This document shows, piece after piece, positions 1-8,220 of a stretch of DNA of 64,000 nucleotides (positions are counted from its first letter, which is position 1; the number at the start of each line of letters is the position of its first letter). Under the pieces are notes generated by a model. It ran no database searches, was not told the origin of the DNA, and saw only the letters and a list, made by a program, of their open reading frames with translations. The translations under genes were made by a program, and so were the position numbers. Location: assembly GCF_016820555.1 (NCBI RefSeq), contig NZ_JADHDW010000001.1, forward strand, positions 186,001 to 250,000, read 5' to 3'. This DNA is from Bacillus sp. REN10. Lineage in GTDB: Bacteria > Bacillota > Bacilli > Bacillales > Domibacillaceae.

Positions 1-2
1 CG

Positions 3-716
3 AAAGCGATGTTTGATGAGATTAAGCAATTAGCGGATAACGTATTTATTCCAACAGCTGAAAAGCGCGATACGTACTATGAACTTTCTGGCAAAGACAG
101 CGTGGCTGAAAACATTCGTAACGGCTTGAAAGTACAAGAAGAAGCATTAACCGCTGGAAATGCAGATGACTTCCAAGTATACGTTCAGTTGACGGATAAA
201 TCGATTTATAAAGTATATTACTTAGCGGCAAACGGCTATGCTGAAAAAATTGAAGCGGCTGTGGCTGAAGGAAAAGAAGATGAGTTAAAGATTATGCAAG
301 CAGAAGGATATGGATTCCTTCAAGCGATTAAAGAATCATTATCAGGTGGAAATGAAGAAGCGGCTAAAAAGCTAGATGAATTATTCTCTCTTGATACAGA
401 TCCGAAAACAATCAAAGCTGTAGAAGTCAACAGTCTATTTAATACAGCCATTATCGGCAAAGTAACAGGCTATCATGAAAAGGTACCAGAAGCCTTAGCA
501 GCAAACAAAACATTAGATGCGAAAGTAGAAGCGTTAGAAGGAAACATGTTCATGAACATGATTGATCTTCAATTAAAGAAACAGCTAGGTGAAGACAAAA
601 CGGCTGAACTTCATCAAAAAGCAGAAAAATGGTTTGAAGCGGTTGCTAATGAAAAAGCGGACGAAGCGAAATCATTAAGTGATGAGATCAAATCTAGCCT
701 TAGCCAGATTAAATAA
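3..716 (+). CDS. C-terminal part of a helical, probably extracellular protein (5' end outside window)
   Basis: The reading frame is already open at the first bases of the window (K-A-M-F-D), so the ATG at position 9 need not be the start and the gene is probably cut by the window edge. The visible ~237 residues are mostly amphipathic helix rich in Ala, Glu and Lys, with no cysteine, membrane segment or catalytic motif. The composition resembles helical tails of secreted stalk-domain or iron/copper-associated surface proteins in Bacillaceae, but I do not recognise a family with certainty. A rho-independent terminator follows at 733-758. Confidence 0.65.
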   Translation, partial: KAMFDEIKQLADNVFIPTAEKRDTYYELSGKDSVAENIRNGLKVQEEALTAGNADDFQVYVQLTDKSIYKVYYLAANGYAEKIEAAVAEGKEDELKIMQAEGYGFLQAIKESLSGGNEEAAKKLDELFSLDTDPKTIKAVEVNSLFNTAIIGKVTGYHEKVPEALAANKTLDAKVEALEGNMFMNMIDLQLKKQLGEDKTAELHQKAEKWFEAVANEKADEAKSLSDEIKSSLSQIK

Positions 717-732
717 TGAACAAATGAGGGAG

Positions 733-758
733 AGCCGTTTTGCAGAAAAACGGCTTTT
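733..758 (+). terminator. Rho-independent terminator after the first gene
   Basis: AGCCGTTTT and AAAACGGCT form a 9-bp stem, followed by a T-rich tract. It separates the partial first gene from the glycan operon. Confidence 0.8.
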
Positions 759-822
759 CTATTTTTCTCACAGGCTGTGATACAATGACATGTGACGCTG
801 AAAAAGAAAGAGTTGAAGAAAG

Positions 823-1773
823 ATGAAAATTGTCATCACAGGCGGGGCTGGCTTTATCGGGATGCACACAGCCACTCGATTGCTGAAGGAAGGGCAGGAA
901 GTGCATATTATTGATCATTTCCATCCGTATTACTCGCCAGAACGAAAGAAAAAACATGCTGAAGTGATTCGTCAAACAGGTTTTGCTTATTTTTATGAAC
1001 ATAATTTACTCCATCGAGAAGAAACGATCGCGCTTATTGCGCAAATACGTCCAGATGCGATCATTCATCTAGCGGCTTTGCCAGGTGTGTCTTATTCGCT
1101 GGAGGAGCCGCTAATGTATGTCGATTACGATATTAAAATGACGATTAATGTGCTAGAGGCAGCGGGTAAGGCAGAGGTAAAGAAAGTGGTTTTTGCTTCT
1201 TCCTCTTCTGTCTATGGCGAACAGCCTAATAGGCCATTAAAAGAAGAAATGGCGAATGGCCGAGCGATCTCCCCATACGCTGCATCGAAATGGAGTGCGG
1301 AATCATTTTGCCATGTATATGCGCAGCTTTATTCCTACTCTGTATCCGTGCTGCGCTTTTTTACTGTGTATGGACCTTGGGGACGGCCAGATATGGCGAT
1401 AGCAAAATTTATTAAACGAGCAATGAACGGTGAGGCGATTGACATTTACGGCAAAGGAAGCGGTCGTGATTATACGTATGTGGATGATGTCGTCAACGGC
1501 ATCCGCTTGAGTTTAAATGATCAACAAAACTATGCTATTTGGAATATTGGAGCAGGCTCCCCGACTAGTATGACTCGCTTGTTAGCGTTATTAGAAAAAG
1601 AGTTTCCGCACATGGATATTCGCTACGGCGACCATCGAGTCGGGGATGTTGTTTCGACATGGGCGGACATTTCGAAAGCAAAACAGGAACTGGGATTTCA
1701 GCCAGTTACCTCGATTGAAGAAGGACTGAAGCGAACGATTGAGTGGGCATATGACAACAAAGCACATTTATAA
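823..1773 (+). CDS. NAD-dependent nucleotide-sugar epimerase/dehydratase (UDP-glucuronate 4-epimerase-like)
   Basis: This is an extended short-chain dehydrogenase of 316 residues. The Rossmann dinucleotide site GGAGFIG lies at residues 7-13, and the catalytic pair Tyr152/Lys156 sits in YAASK. The segment FFTVYGPWGRPDMA is typical of the UDP-glucuronate 4-epimerase branch, which interconverts C4 epimers of UDP-uronic acids; YtcB of B. subtilis is of this type. It is the first of four same-strand genes ending at 4885 with overlapping junctions. This suggests it supplies an activated sugar to the downstream glycosyltransferase. Exact substrate specificity cannot be read from sequence. Confidence 0.85.
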   Translation: MKIVITGGAGFIGMHTATRLLKEGQEVHIIDHFHPYYSPERKKKHAEVIRQTGFAYFYEHNLLHREETIALIAQIRPDAIIHLAALPGVSYSLEEPLMYVDYDIKMTINVLEAAGKAEVKKVVFASSSSVYGEQPNRPLKEEMANGRAISPYAASKWSAESFCHVYAQLYSYSVSVLRFFTVYGPWGRPDMAIAKFIKRAMNGEAIDIYGKGSGRDYTYVDDVVNGIRLSLNDQQNYAIWNIGAGSPTSMTRLLALLEKEFPHMDIRYGDHRVGDVVSTWADISKAKQELGFQPVTSIEEGLKRTIEWAYDNKAHL

Positions 1774-2689
1774 AGGAATAAAAAGAGGCATTTCTGTCCT
1801 GATCTTAGCTTTGTTTTTCTGGTTATTGTATCGCTACATAGATTCGTCTATGCTGATGTCTTCTTTACAAACGGTGAAACAGCATCCTTGGCTATTAGTT
1901 GGAGGCTTAGCTGTTTATGGGCTTTCATTTGCAGTGAAAGCCTTAGCATGGACATGGTATCTTCGTGGGCGCATTCGCTTTTCAACGGCTTTGATTGGTA
2001 TTTTGTATAGTTTATTCGTCAATCATTTGCTTCCTGTCAAGGCAGGAGAGTTGTTCCGGGCTTACATATGTAAGGAGCGAGAAGGCCAAGCGTATTTCAT
2101 GGCCTTACAATCTGTGGCTGTGATGAGAGGATTTGATTTTTTCATTCTCATCGCAATTGCCTATATCGGCTTGTATTGGCTCCCCTTCCCAACGAGCTTT
2201 CCCCTGTACTTCATAGCAATCCTTACTTTTATAGGAGGACTATTGCTCATAGGTATGATCAGGTGGAAAAAAGAGCTGTTTCTTCGCCAGTGGGTATTCT
2301 TTAAAGATACGTTTTGGAGAAGCTCGACGATTCCGGTCTTTGGTCTTGTTTTGCTTAGCTGGTTAATGGAAGCGGCGCTCGTTTGGACCGTGGCTTCTGC
2401 TCTTGTTCATCCCGTAACATCTTTTCAAGCGATATGGATCAATAGTATGACGGTTGCGGGTCAAACGTTTCAAATCACCCCCGGCGGGATTGCGAACTAT
2501 GAAACAGTGATGTCATTGGCTTTTCGTGCTGTGGGTGACACGGTAGAGTTTGGTATGACTGTGGCGCTAATTACTCATGGACTCAAGTTTATTTTCTCAT
2601 TTGGAGCAGGAGCGGTTGTTTGGCTCATTCATCCGCTCTCGTTTAAAAACGTGTTGTATACGAAAAAGAAAGGAGGCATTCGCCAATGA
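1751..2689 (+). CDS. Flippase-like integral membrane protein (lysylphosphatidylglycerol synthase TM region / UPF0104 family)
   Basis: About 312 residues with many hydrophobic segments (the first near residues 11-28). It contains the signatures NHLLPVKAGELFRAY and TPGGIANYE, typical of the YbhN/AglD/MprF-N-terminal family, whose members move or handle lipid-linked intermediates. The start overlaps the epimerase by about 20 bp. The frame is open from TTG at 1739, but ATG at 1751 looks likelier; no strong ribosome site decides between them. The stop overlaps the next start as ATGA, so the genes are translationally coupled. In context it probably works on a lipid-linked sugar made by its neighbours; this is inference. 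Confidence 0.8.
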   Translation: MTTKHIYKGIKRGISVLILALFFWLLYRYIDSSMLMSSLQTVKQHPWLLVGGLAVYGLSFAVKALAWTWYLRGRIRFSTALIGILYSLFVNHLLPVKAGELFRAYICKEREGQAYFMALQSVAVMRGFDFFILIAIAYIGLYWLPFPTSFPLYFIAILTFIGGLLLIGMIRWKKELFLRQWVFFKDTFWRSSTIPVFGLVLLSWLMEAALVWTVASALVHPVTSFQAIWINSMTVAGQTFQITPGGIANYETVMSLAFRAVGDTVEFGMTVALITHGLKFIFSFGAGAVVWLIHPLSFKNVLYTKKKGGIRQ

Positions 2690-4152
2690 AAAGTGCATCG
2701 AAATTTGAAAAATTTGCGGCGCGCTGCTGGAATTTGTTGAATGAAGGGAAACCCTTCACACCTATTTTTGTTGTTGGTACGATGCTGATTTATCATTTGT
2801 TTGACTTAGGGCAAGCGGAGAATGTAAAGGCTTTAGGTATAGGCTTTTTGCTCGTCTTGCCGCTATTTATTCTTTATTTTATTTATGACTTTCCGCTCTT
2901 TTTGCGAAATTATTTATGGATGCCGTTCGTCGCCTTTTTGCTCATGGGAGGACAAGTGGACTTTGGGCTATTAGCGTTAGCATTCGGTTTATACTTTTTC
3001 TTTACCGTCTTCTTTTGGGGGACGATTTATTATCATTTACGGATCGGGATCACACTTTGGAACTTCACTCGTTTTTGGAAGCTTGTGTTGAAAAATAGTG
3101 ATTCCACAAGCGGAAATGCTCAAGAACAGCTACCGAAAGTATTGCTGTTGCTGATGCTTTGGCAACAGTTTTTCGAACAAAGTGTAGCAGGTGCCGCCTT
3201 CGAATGGACCCATATCGCTTCGTTTTATGCTGGTGTGTTTGTGTTTACTTTTATTCTGCATCGTTATTTATTCGATTGGAAGCCAAAACCGTATGAACAA
3301 TATGCGACGATGCCTAAAGCTGATCCGGATCACCAAACCGATCGAGTAGTCGTCATTGTGATTGATGGAATGCGGAAAGAACGTTTTTATGAAGCGAACA
3401 CTCCTTACCTCGATTTTCTAAAGGAAAACGGAACAGAATATACGAATATGGAAACGGTCTACCCAGCTCGAACAGTCGTCTGCTTTTCTTCCATGTTTAC
3501 AGGGACGTATCCATTTGAGCATGGAATTCAATCGAACATGGTCTATAAGCTCGGGATTAAAACGGAAAGTATTTTTGATTCCCTTAGAAAAGTGAACAAA
3601 AAAGGGCGCCTGCTCGGTATTGCTCACTTAGTCGATTCGATGGGCGATGATGTAGAAACTGTCACTGCTGTCATGAAAAACGATGAAGCAGATCCGAATA
3701 TTATGAAGCGGGCTAAGAAAATTATGAATGAGCAAGATCCGGATTTATTTATTGTTCAAATGATCGCGACCGATCAAACAGGACATAGCCGCGGCGTGTT
3801 TTATGATGAGTATATTGAAAAAATTCAAGAAGCCGATGCGCTAGTCAAAGACTTTGTGGAGTGGTTAGAAGCGGAAGGCAAGATGGACAATACAACATTG
3901 ATAATTTGTGCCGATCACGGTCAAGCAGACGGCATTGGCGGACACGGCCATTTAGATGAAGGAGAACGATTTGTTCCATTCTTCATGTATGGCCCAAATA
4001 TTAAGCCGGGAGAGAAAGTACAAGAAAAGCGCAGTCTAGTGTCTATGGCGTCAACTCTTGCTTATATACTTGGCGCTCCGTTGCCAGACCATGCCCGTGG
4101 ACCGGTACTAGAAGAAGCATTTGTAGAAAAGAGGGACCAATCCATTGACTAA
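2686..4152 (+). CDS. Membrane-anchored type I phosphodiesterase / alkaline-phosphatase superfamily enzyme
   Basis: The N-terminal ~200 residues hold several membrane segments. The C-terminal half is an alkaline-phosphatase-fold domain: the metal-binding motif VIVIDGM (near residue 226), the likely nucleophile Thr263 in PARTVVCFSSM, and the later metal ligands in ATDQTGHS and CADHGQADGIGGHGH. This matches the type I phosphodiesterase/nucleotide pyrophosphatase family, which transfers or hydrolyses phosphate diesters and phospho-head-groups. It overlaps both neighbours. A lipid-head-group or glycolipid-modifying role outside the membrane is plausible; the substrate is unknown. Confidence 0.8.
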   Translation: MKSASKFEKFAARCWNLLNEGKPFTPIFVVGTMLIYHLFDLGQAENVKALGIGFLLVLPLFILYFIYDFPLFLRNYLWMPFVAFLLMGGQVDFGLLALAFGLYFFFTVFFWGTIYYHLRIGITLWNFTRFWKLVLKNSDSTSGNAQEQLPKVLLLLMLWQQFFEQSVAGAAFEWTHIASFYAGVFVFTFILHRYLFDWKPKPYEQYATMPKADPDHQTDRVVVIVIDGMRKERFYEANTPYLDFLKENGTEYTNMETVYPARTVVCFSSMFTGTYPFEHGIQSNMVYKLGIKTESIFDSLRKVNKKGRLLGIAHLVDSMGDDVETVTAVMKNDEADPNIMKRAKKIMNEQDPDLFIVQMIATDQTGHSRGVFYDEYIEKIQEADALVKDFVEWLEAEGKMDNTTLIICADHGQADGIGGHGHLDEGERFVPFFMYGPNIKPGEKVQEKRSLVSMASTLAYILGAPLPDHARGPVLEEAFVEKRDQSID

Positions 4153-4885
4153 AAAGAAAGTAGTTGTATTTTTGCCAGCTTACAATGAAGAGGAAGCGAT
4201 TGCCGCTGTCATTCAAGAGGTGCCGCGGAAGTTTGATCCTTCAATTGATGTCGAGGTGTTAGTGATCAATGATGGATCAACGGATCGAACAGTGGAGGTC
4301 GCTCAAGCAGCAGGCGCCGATCATATTGTGCATATGGAGAAAAACAGCGGACTAGGTGCCGCTGTTCGCCGCGGCCTGCAAGAATGTCTTCGCCTGCAAG
4401 CAGATATTGGTGTGATGATTGATGCGGATGGAGAATATCCGGCTCGGCAAATTCCAGATGTCATCGCTCCGATTTTATCAGGGGAAGCCGACTATACGAT
4501 GGGATCAAGATTTAAGGGAACAATCGATGGGATGAAAATTCATCGCCGTTTAGGAAATTATTGTTTTACGTTGCTACAATCGATCTTGTTGCGTCAATGG
4601 ATTTATGACGGACAGTCAGGGATGCGGGCCTTTTCGAAAACGGTGATGGAAGAAGCGGAAATTATCCACGATTATAACTATGCCCAAGTGATTACCTTGA
4701 ACATTGTTCGGAAGGGATTTCGAATGAAAGAAGTGCCGATTGAATATCAAGTGCGTACCACTGGGCAGTCATTTATTAAGTTTAAATCCTATATGATGAA
4801 TGTATTGCCAGCGATTTATAAAGAAATGAGGACGCCGGTCAAAAAGGTAGAGCAACCAAAAAAATATATAGCCACAAAAAACTAA
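4145..4885 (+). CDS. Family 2 glycosyltransferase (dolichyl-phosphate mannosyltransferase-like)
   Basis: A 246-residue GT-A enzyme starting with TTG inside the end of the phosphodiesterase gene. It shows the N-terminal VVVFLPAYNEEEAI motif, VINDGSTD for nucleotide binding, and the metal motif MIDADGEYP near residue 93. RFKGTIDGMKIHRRLGN resembles DPM1-type polyprenyl-phosphate glycosyltransferases. No C-terminal membrane segments are present, so it probably works at the cytosolic face on a polyprenyl carrier. It is the last gene of the operon; a hairpin follows at 4869-4898. Confidence 0.85.
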   Translation: MTKKKVVVFLPAYNEEEAIAAVIQEVPRKFDPSIDVEVLVINDGSTDRTVEVAQAAGADHIVHMEKNSGLGAAVRRGLQECLRLQADIGVMIDADGEYPARQIPDVIAPILSGEADYTMGSRFKGTIDGMKIHRRLGNYCFTLLQSILLRQWIYDGQSGMRAFSKTVMEEAEIIHDYNYAQVITLNIVRKGFRMKEVPIEYQVRTTGQSFIKFKSYMMNVLPAIYKEMRTPVKKVEQPKKYIATKN

Positions 4886-4898
4886 ACTTTTGTGGCTA
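4869..4898. terminator. Hairpin at the end of the glycan operon
   Basis: TAGCCACAAAA and TTTTGTGGCTA pair over 11 bp, overlapping the glycosyltransferase stop codon. On the + strand it is followed by A rather than T; the T-rich side would serve the minus strand. It is a probable but imperfect terminator. Confidence 0.55.
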
Positions 4899-4905
4899 AA
4901 AAGGA

Positions 4906-4934
4906 TTGACAATAAAATTGATAATCATTATCAT
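4906..4934 (+). promoter_or_regulatory. Sigma-A promoter overlapped by a perfect Fur box
   Basis: TTGACA at 4906-4911 and TATCAT at 4929-4934 are 17 bp apart. Overlapping the -10 is TGATAATCATTATCA (4919-4933), a perfect 7-1-7 inverted repeat matching the Bacillus Fur operator. Expected behaviour: repression of the downstream iron genes in iron-replete cells. Confidence 0.9.
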
Positions 4935-4956
4935 CAAATAGACAGGAGGCATGAAA

Positions 4957-5718
4957 ATGAAAAGAACTTCTCTTTTTTTAAGTTTCATTTTAATGATGGT
5001 ACTGAATGGTTTTGCTTTTGCTTTTCCTTTACATACAGCTGCCTATTCTTACGGCGATCCGAATGAAGAGAAAATGGCGGAAGCGTATAAAGAATTGACA
5101 GTTCATCTCGATAACGATGACTGGGGAAAAGTGAAAGAGGTATATAGTACATACGAAAAAGACTTCAGTTTATATTTTAAGAAAACGATACCAGATATAG
5201 AAAAAGCAATTGAGAATAAAGATAAGGAGCTCATGCGCCGCAGCTGGCAAGCAGCAATGCGCTTAAATATTGAACGGCGCCTTCATTTTGCTCAAGAACA
5301 GTTTGATGACTACGGTCAAGCCAAATTGCTGCTGGCAAAAGCGCGCGGGACATTTGCGGTGTTAGAACCTGAGATGGTGAAACAAACCGATCAAAAAACG
5401 GTAGATACCATTTATCAGGCATTTGATGACTCCTTAAAATCATTGGGGAATCCTGGGTTGTTTGGAATAGGTAATCAAGAAAATGATCCAGAAACATTTA
5501 CAAAACAGACTCAATTTATTATTGATCAAATCGAGCCGGTTTTTCCGATTGTGTCTGAAGAACAAGATAAAAGTCATTTAACGGAAGAAAATTTAGATTT
5601 TCTTGATCAAATGCAAGAAGGCGGAACATCAAGCTTTTGGTTCTGGCTATCGGTTGGACTTGTTGCTTTGTTAGTTGTCATGATCATCGTGAATAAACGT
5701 AAACAAAAGAAACAGTAG
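4957..5718 (+). CDS. Secreted, membrane-anchored helical protein partnered with the FTR1 iron permease
   Basis: The protein has an N-terminal signal peptide (about residues 4-30), a mainly helical extracellular domain and a C-terminal membrane segment near residues 225-245 followed by a Lys/Arg tail. ATG at 4951 is also in frame, but the AGGAGG at 4944-4949 leaves only 1 nt to it and 7 nt to 4957, so 4957 is preferred. The helical domain looks like the extracytoplasmic N-terminal domain that is fused to FTR1 permeases in many Bacilli, here encoded as a separate protein. It is the first gene after the Fur box and is followed within 25 bp by the permease. Confidence 0.75.
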   Translation: MKRTSLFLSFILMMVLNGFAFAFPLHTAAYSYGDPNEEKMAEAYKELTVHLDNDDWGKVKEVYSTYEKDFSLYFKKTIPDIEKAIENKDKELMRRSWQAAMRLNIERRLHFAQEQFDDYGQAKLLLAKARGTFAVLEPEMVKQTDQKTVDTIYQAFDDSLKSLGNPGLFGIGNQENDPETFTKQTQFIIDQIEPVFPIVSEEQDKSHLTEENLDFLDQMQEGGTSSFWFWLSVGLVALLVVMIIVNKRKQKKQ

Positions 5719-5742
5719 GAAAAAGCGCAGGGGGAGTGCAGC

Positions 5743-6666
5743 ATGGATTTTCAAGCATTTTTAATTACGCTACGTGAAGCGTTAGAAGCAATCTTAATTG
5801 TTGGTTTAATTCTTTCTTATTTAACGCGGCTAGATGCCAATCAATACAAAAAATGGATTTATGTCGGTGTGTTGTTGGCAATTGTTTCAAGCTTTTTAAT
5901 TGCTCTTGTGTTCCAAGTCGTGTTCACAGGTTTTGCGAGCTTTGGATCGGAAGTGTATTTAAAAGTCGGCATTTTGTTCGCTTCAGTCTTTTTACTTACC
6001 CATATGGTTATTTGGATGAAGAAAGAATCAAAAGATATCAATGGCGATATGCAGAAAAAAATTGGGGCCGCCGTCACAGCGGGCAGTGTGTCAGCCTTAA
6101 TTATCCACTCTTACTTAATCGTCGTGCGTGAAGGAGTAGAAACGGTCTTTTTCTTCGCTGCGATTAGCGGCGGAGACATTACAAAGGTGTTTCAAAGCTC
6201 TGGAGCGTTAGCTGGTTTGCTTATGGCTTTAGTGCTGGGCTATATGTTTTTCTCAGGTACGATGAGATTTTCATTAAAAACCTTTTTTAATGTGACGGGT
6301 ATTCTCATTATGTTTATTGCCGCCGGTTTGCTTGTTCAAGGAATTGGCGTGTTGCAAGACCTTGGAAAAATGGGTTCCCTTTACACAACAGCTGAAGGAA
6401 AGCCAGCGGAACTGTATAATATTGTTCATATTATGCCTGAGCATTACCAAGATGAAATGCACTATCTTCGCGATACAGGAAAAGAGTCGCTCATCAGTGG
6501 GCAAGTCGGATTGTTTATGGCAGCGATGTTTGGCTACAGCCATAATCCGTCGCTTGAGCAAGTGCTCGGCTATTGGGGATACTTTGCGATTGTCATCGTG
6601 ATGACGCGACTGATTGATAAAGGAAAAATAAGCAAACCATCATTTAAAAAAAGAAAAGCTGTATAA
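5743..6666 (+). CDS. FTR1-family high-affinity iron permease (EfeU-like)
   Basis: A 307-residue polytopic protein with two REXXE iron-binding motifs: REALE in the first segment (residues ~11-15) and REGVE near residue 130. These are the diagnostic glutamates of FTR1/EfeU ferric/ferrous permeases. Seven membrane segments fit the family. It lacks the long extracytoplasmic N-terminal domain of some homologues, which is probably supplied by the upstream gene. No EfeO or EfeB (peroxidase) gene follows, so the locus is a two-gene version of the system. Expression is expected to be Fur-controlled from 4906-4934, and a strong terminator follows. Confidence 0.9.
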   Translation: MDFQAFLITLREALEAILIVGLILSYLTRLDANQYKKWIYVGVLLAIVSSFLIALVFQVVFTGFASFGSEVYLKVGILFASVFLLTHMVIWMKKESKDINGDMQKKIGAAVTAGSVSALIIHSYLIVVREGVETVFFFAAISGGDITKVFQSSGALAGLLMALVLGYMFFSGTMRFSLKTFFNVTGILIMFIAAGLLVQGIGVLQDLGKMGSLYTTAEGKPAELYNIVHIMPEHYQDEMHYLRDTGKESLISGQVGLFMAAMFGYSHNPSLEQVLGYWGYFAIVIVMTRLIDKGKISKPSFKKRKAV

Positions 6667-6692
6667 TAGATAGTATATGGATCTCCCTCTGC

Positions 6693-6720
6693 AAGACTCG
6701 CCTTTAGGCGGGTCTTTATT
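6693..6720 (+). terminator. Terminator after the iron-permease operon
   Basis: AAGACTCGCC and GGCGGGTCTT (6693-6702 / 6707-6716) form a 10-bp stem with a 4-nt loop, followed by a T-rich run. Confidence 0.9.
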
Positions 6721-6759
6721 GTCGTTTAGCTATCACTTTCATTATGAAAGGAGTTTTAT

Positions 6760-8220
6760 ATGCGTACTCGTGGTATCAACATCATGCTGATTGTTTCGCT
6801 CATTGCTTTTCTAGTATTATGGGGATATATTATTTTTCTACCAGTTGTTATGCCTTCCACATGGGATCAAGTCGATTTTGCTCTAGGTGTGACTCGATTT
6901 GATTTGCTGGCGATGCAGCCGCATTTTCCTGGTTATCCCTTTTTTATGTTCGCCGCTATGGTCGTTCATTATGTGGTTAAAGATGCAGAAGCCGCTTTAT
7001 CGATATGGAACAAGCTCATTTATTTGACTAGCCTTTATCCGCTTTTTAAATTAGCAAGACATTCTTTATCTCCTCGTCCGGCCTTTTTAACAGCGCTGCT
7101 GATCCATTGTTTGCCTTTTCCTTTGCTGATGATGCAGCAACCGATTTCTGAACCGATGGCCTTAGCGATTTTCTTTTGGTTCCTTTGGTCCTTGATGAGG
7201 GCAGTTGAGCAAGGAACGAGAGAAGCAGGTATTTGGCCAATGGTGCTGCTGGCGGTCTTACTCGGCGTTCGCCTCTCCTATGTAGCCGTGTTTGTTGCCG
7301 TTATTGTATACTGGATATGGTATTGGAAACAGACAAAGGATGGTCGCGGCATTGTTTTTCAGCTTTTCATATTGATAGCGGCCAATTTAGCATGGGTGAG
7401 TGCATTAATTAGCAATGCTGGCAGTTTGCAAACATTTATAAAAATTGCTTTAGGCTTTACCGACGGTCATTTTACTGAGTGGGGAGGCACAGCGATCGCA
7501 AGTGATGCTGCTGTATGGGAAAGAATGTCTTATTTGTTGTTTCATAACTTGTTATGGAGCGGGATGTTTGTCGAGGATTTACCGTTGGCCATTCTATTAG
7601 GAGGCACATTTGTAGCGGCTGGTTTTATGATGAACAAACGAATGGGGGATGTGATCTCACTCAGTTGGCTAGCGGTCTTTCTTTCTTATTTTTTATGGGT
7701 GTTATTTGCTCAAAACATCGATAAGCCCCGCCATAGTTTGCCGCTCATCTCATTGCTGCCGCTCTTGCTATTAACAAAAGTGAATTGGAAAAGATGGTTC
7801 ACAGCAGCTGTAGCGGTTACAGTTATGACGGAGATGATGGTCGCCATTCCATTAGTAAAAGAACAAGCACTAGACGAGCCAGCCGTCATTCAAGCATCGA
7901 ATTATTTGGAAGAAATGAAGGAACCATTTATTGTATATACATGGGAGGAAACAAGAGTGTTTGAGTATCGGCAAGTTTCCTTTTCTCATAAGCGGCTATT
8001 TAGCTATGATCGTTTTCTTGCGGATGTTTCGTCACAGAAAAACCGGCGCATTTATTTAACTGATAAAGTGGTGAGCGGTTTTGAACAACAAATTGGTCAT
8101 TCCTTACAGGAGCAACTGACGAAACAAGCTGAATTTACCTCTAATCATTTATTTGATCCTGTGTATGATCAAGTGATTCTTTATGAGTGGATGCCATCTG
8201 GAGGTGGAAAAAATGAATGA
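6760..8220 (+). CDS. Polytopic membrane protein, GT-C glycosyltransferase-like
   Basis: 486 residues with about ten hydrophobic segments and a short soluble C-terminus. The first external loop carries acidic residues ([11 protein letters not shown]) followed by an HFPGYPFF stretch, as in GT-C enzymes (GT39-like) that use polyprenyl-phosphate sugars. The start is ATG with GGAG 8 nt upstream. The 3' end overlaps the uvrC start by 8 bp, so it may be co-transcribed with uvrC. Family assignment rests on overall architecture only. Confidence 0.55.
   Translation: MRTRGINIMLIVSLIAFLVLWGYIIFLPVVMPSTWDQVDFALGVTRFDLLAMQPHFPGYPFFMFAAMVVHYVVKDAEAALSIWNKLIYLTSLYPLFKLARHSLSPRPAFLTALLIHCLPFPLLMMQQPISEPMALAIFFWFLWSLMRAVEQGTREAGIWPMVLLAVLLGVRLSYVAVFVAVIVYWIWYWKQTKDGRGIVFQLFILIAANLAWVSALISNAGSLQTFIKIALGFTDGHFTEWGGTAIASDAAVWERMSYLLFHNLLWSGMFVEDLPLAILLGGTFVAAGFMMNKRMGDVISLSWLAVFLSYFLWVLFAQNIDKPRHSLPLISLLPLLLLTKVNWKRWFTAAVAVTVMTEMMVAIPLVKEQALDEPAVIQASNYLEEMKEPFIVYTWEETRVFEYRQVSFSHKRLFSYDRFLADVSSQKNRRIYLTDKVVSGFEQQIGHSLQEQLTKQAEFTSNHLFDPVYDQVILYEWMPSGGGKNE

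Noticed and set aside
5853-6131. Additional ORFs overlapping the FTR1 permease
   Set aside because: Frame shadows of the permease gene without ribosome sites; the permease frame carries both REXXE motifs.
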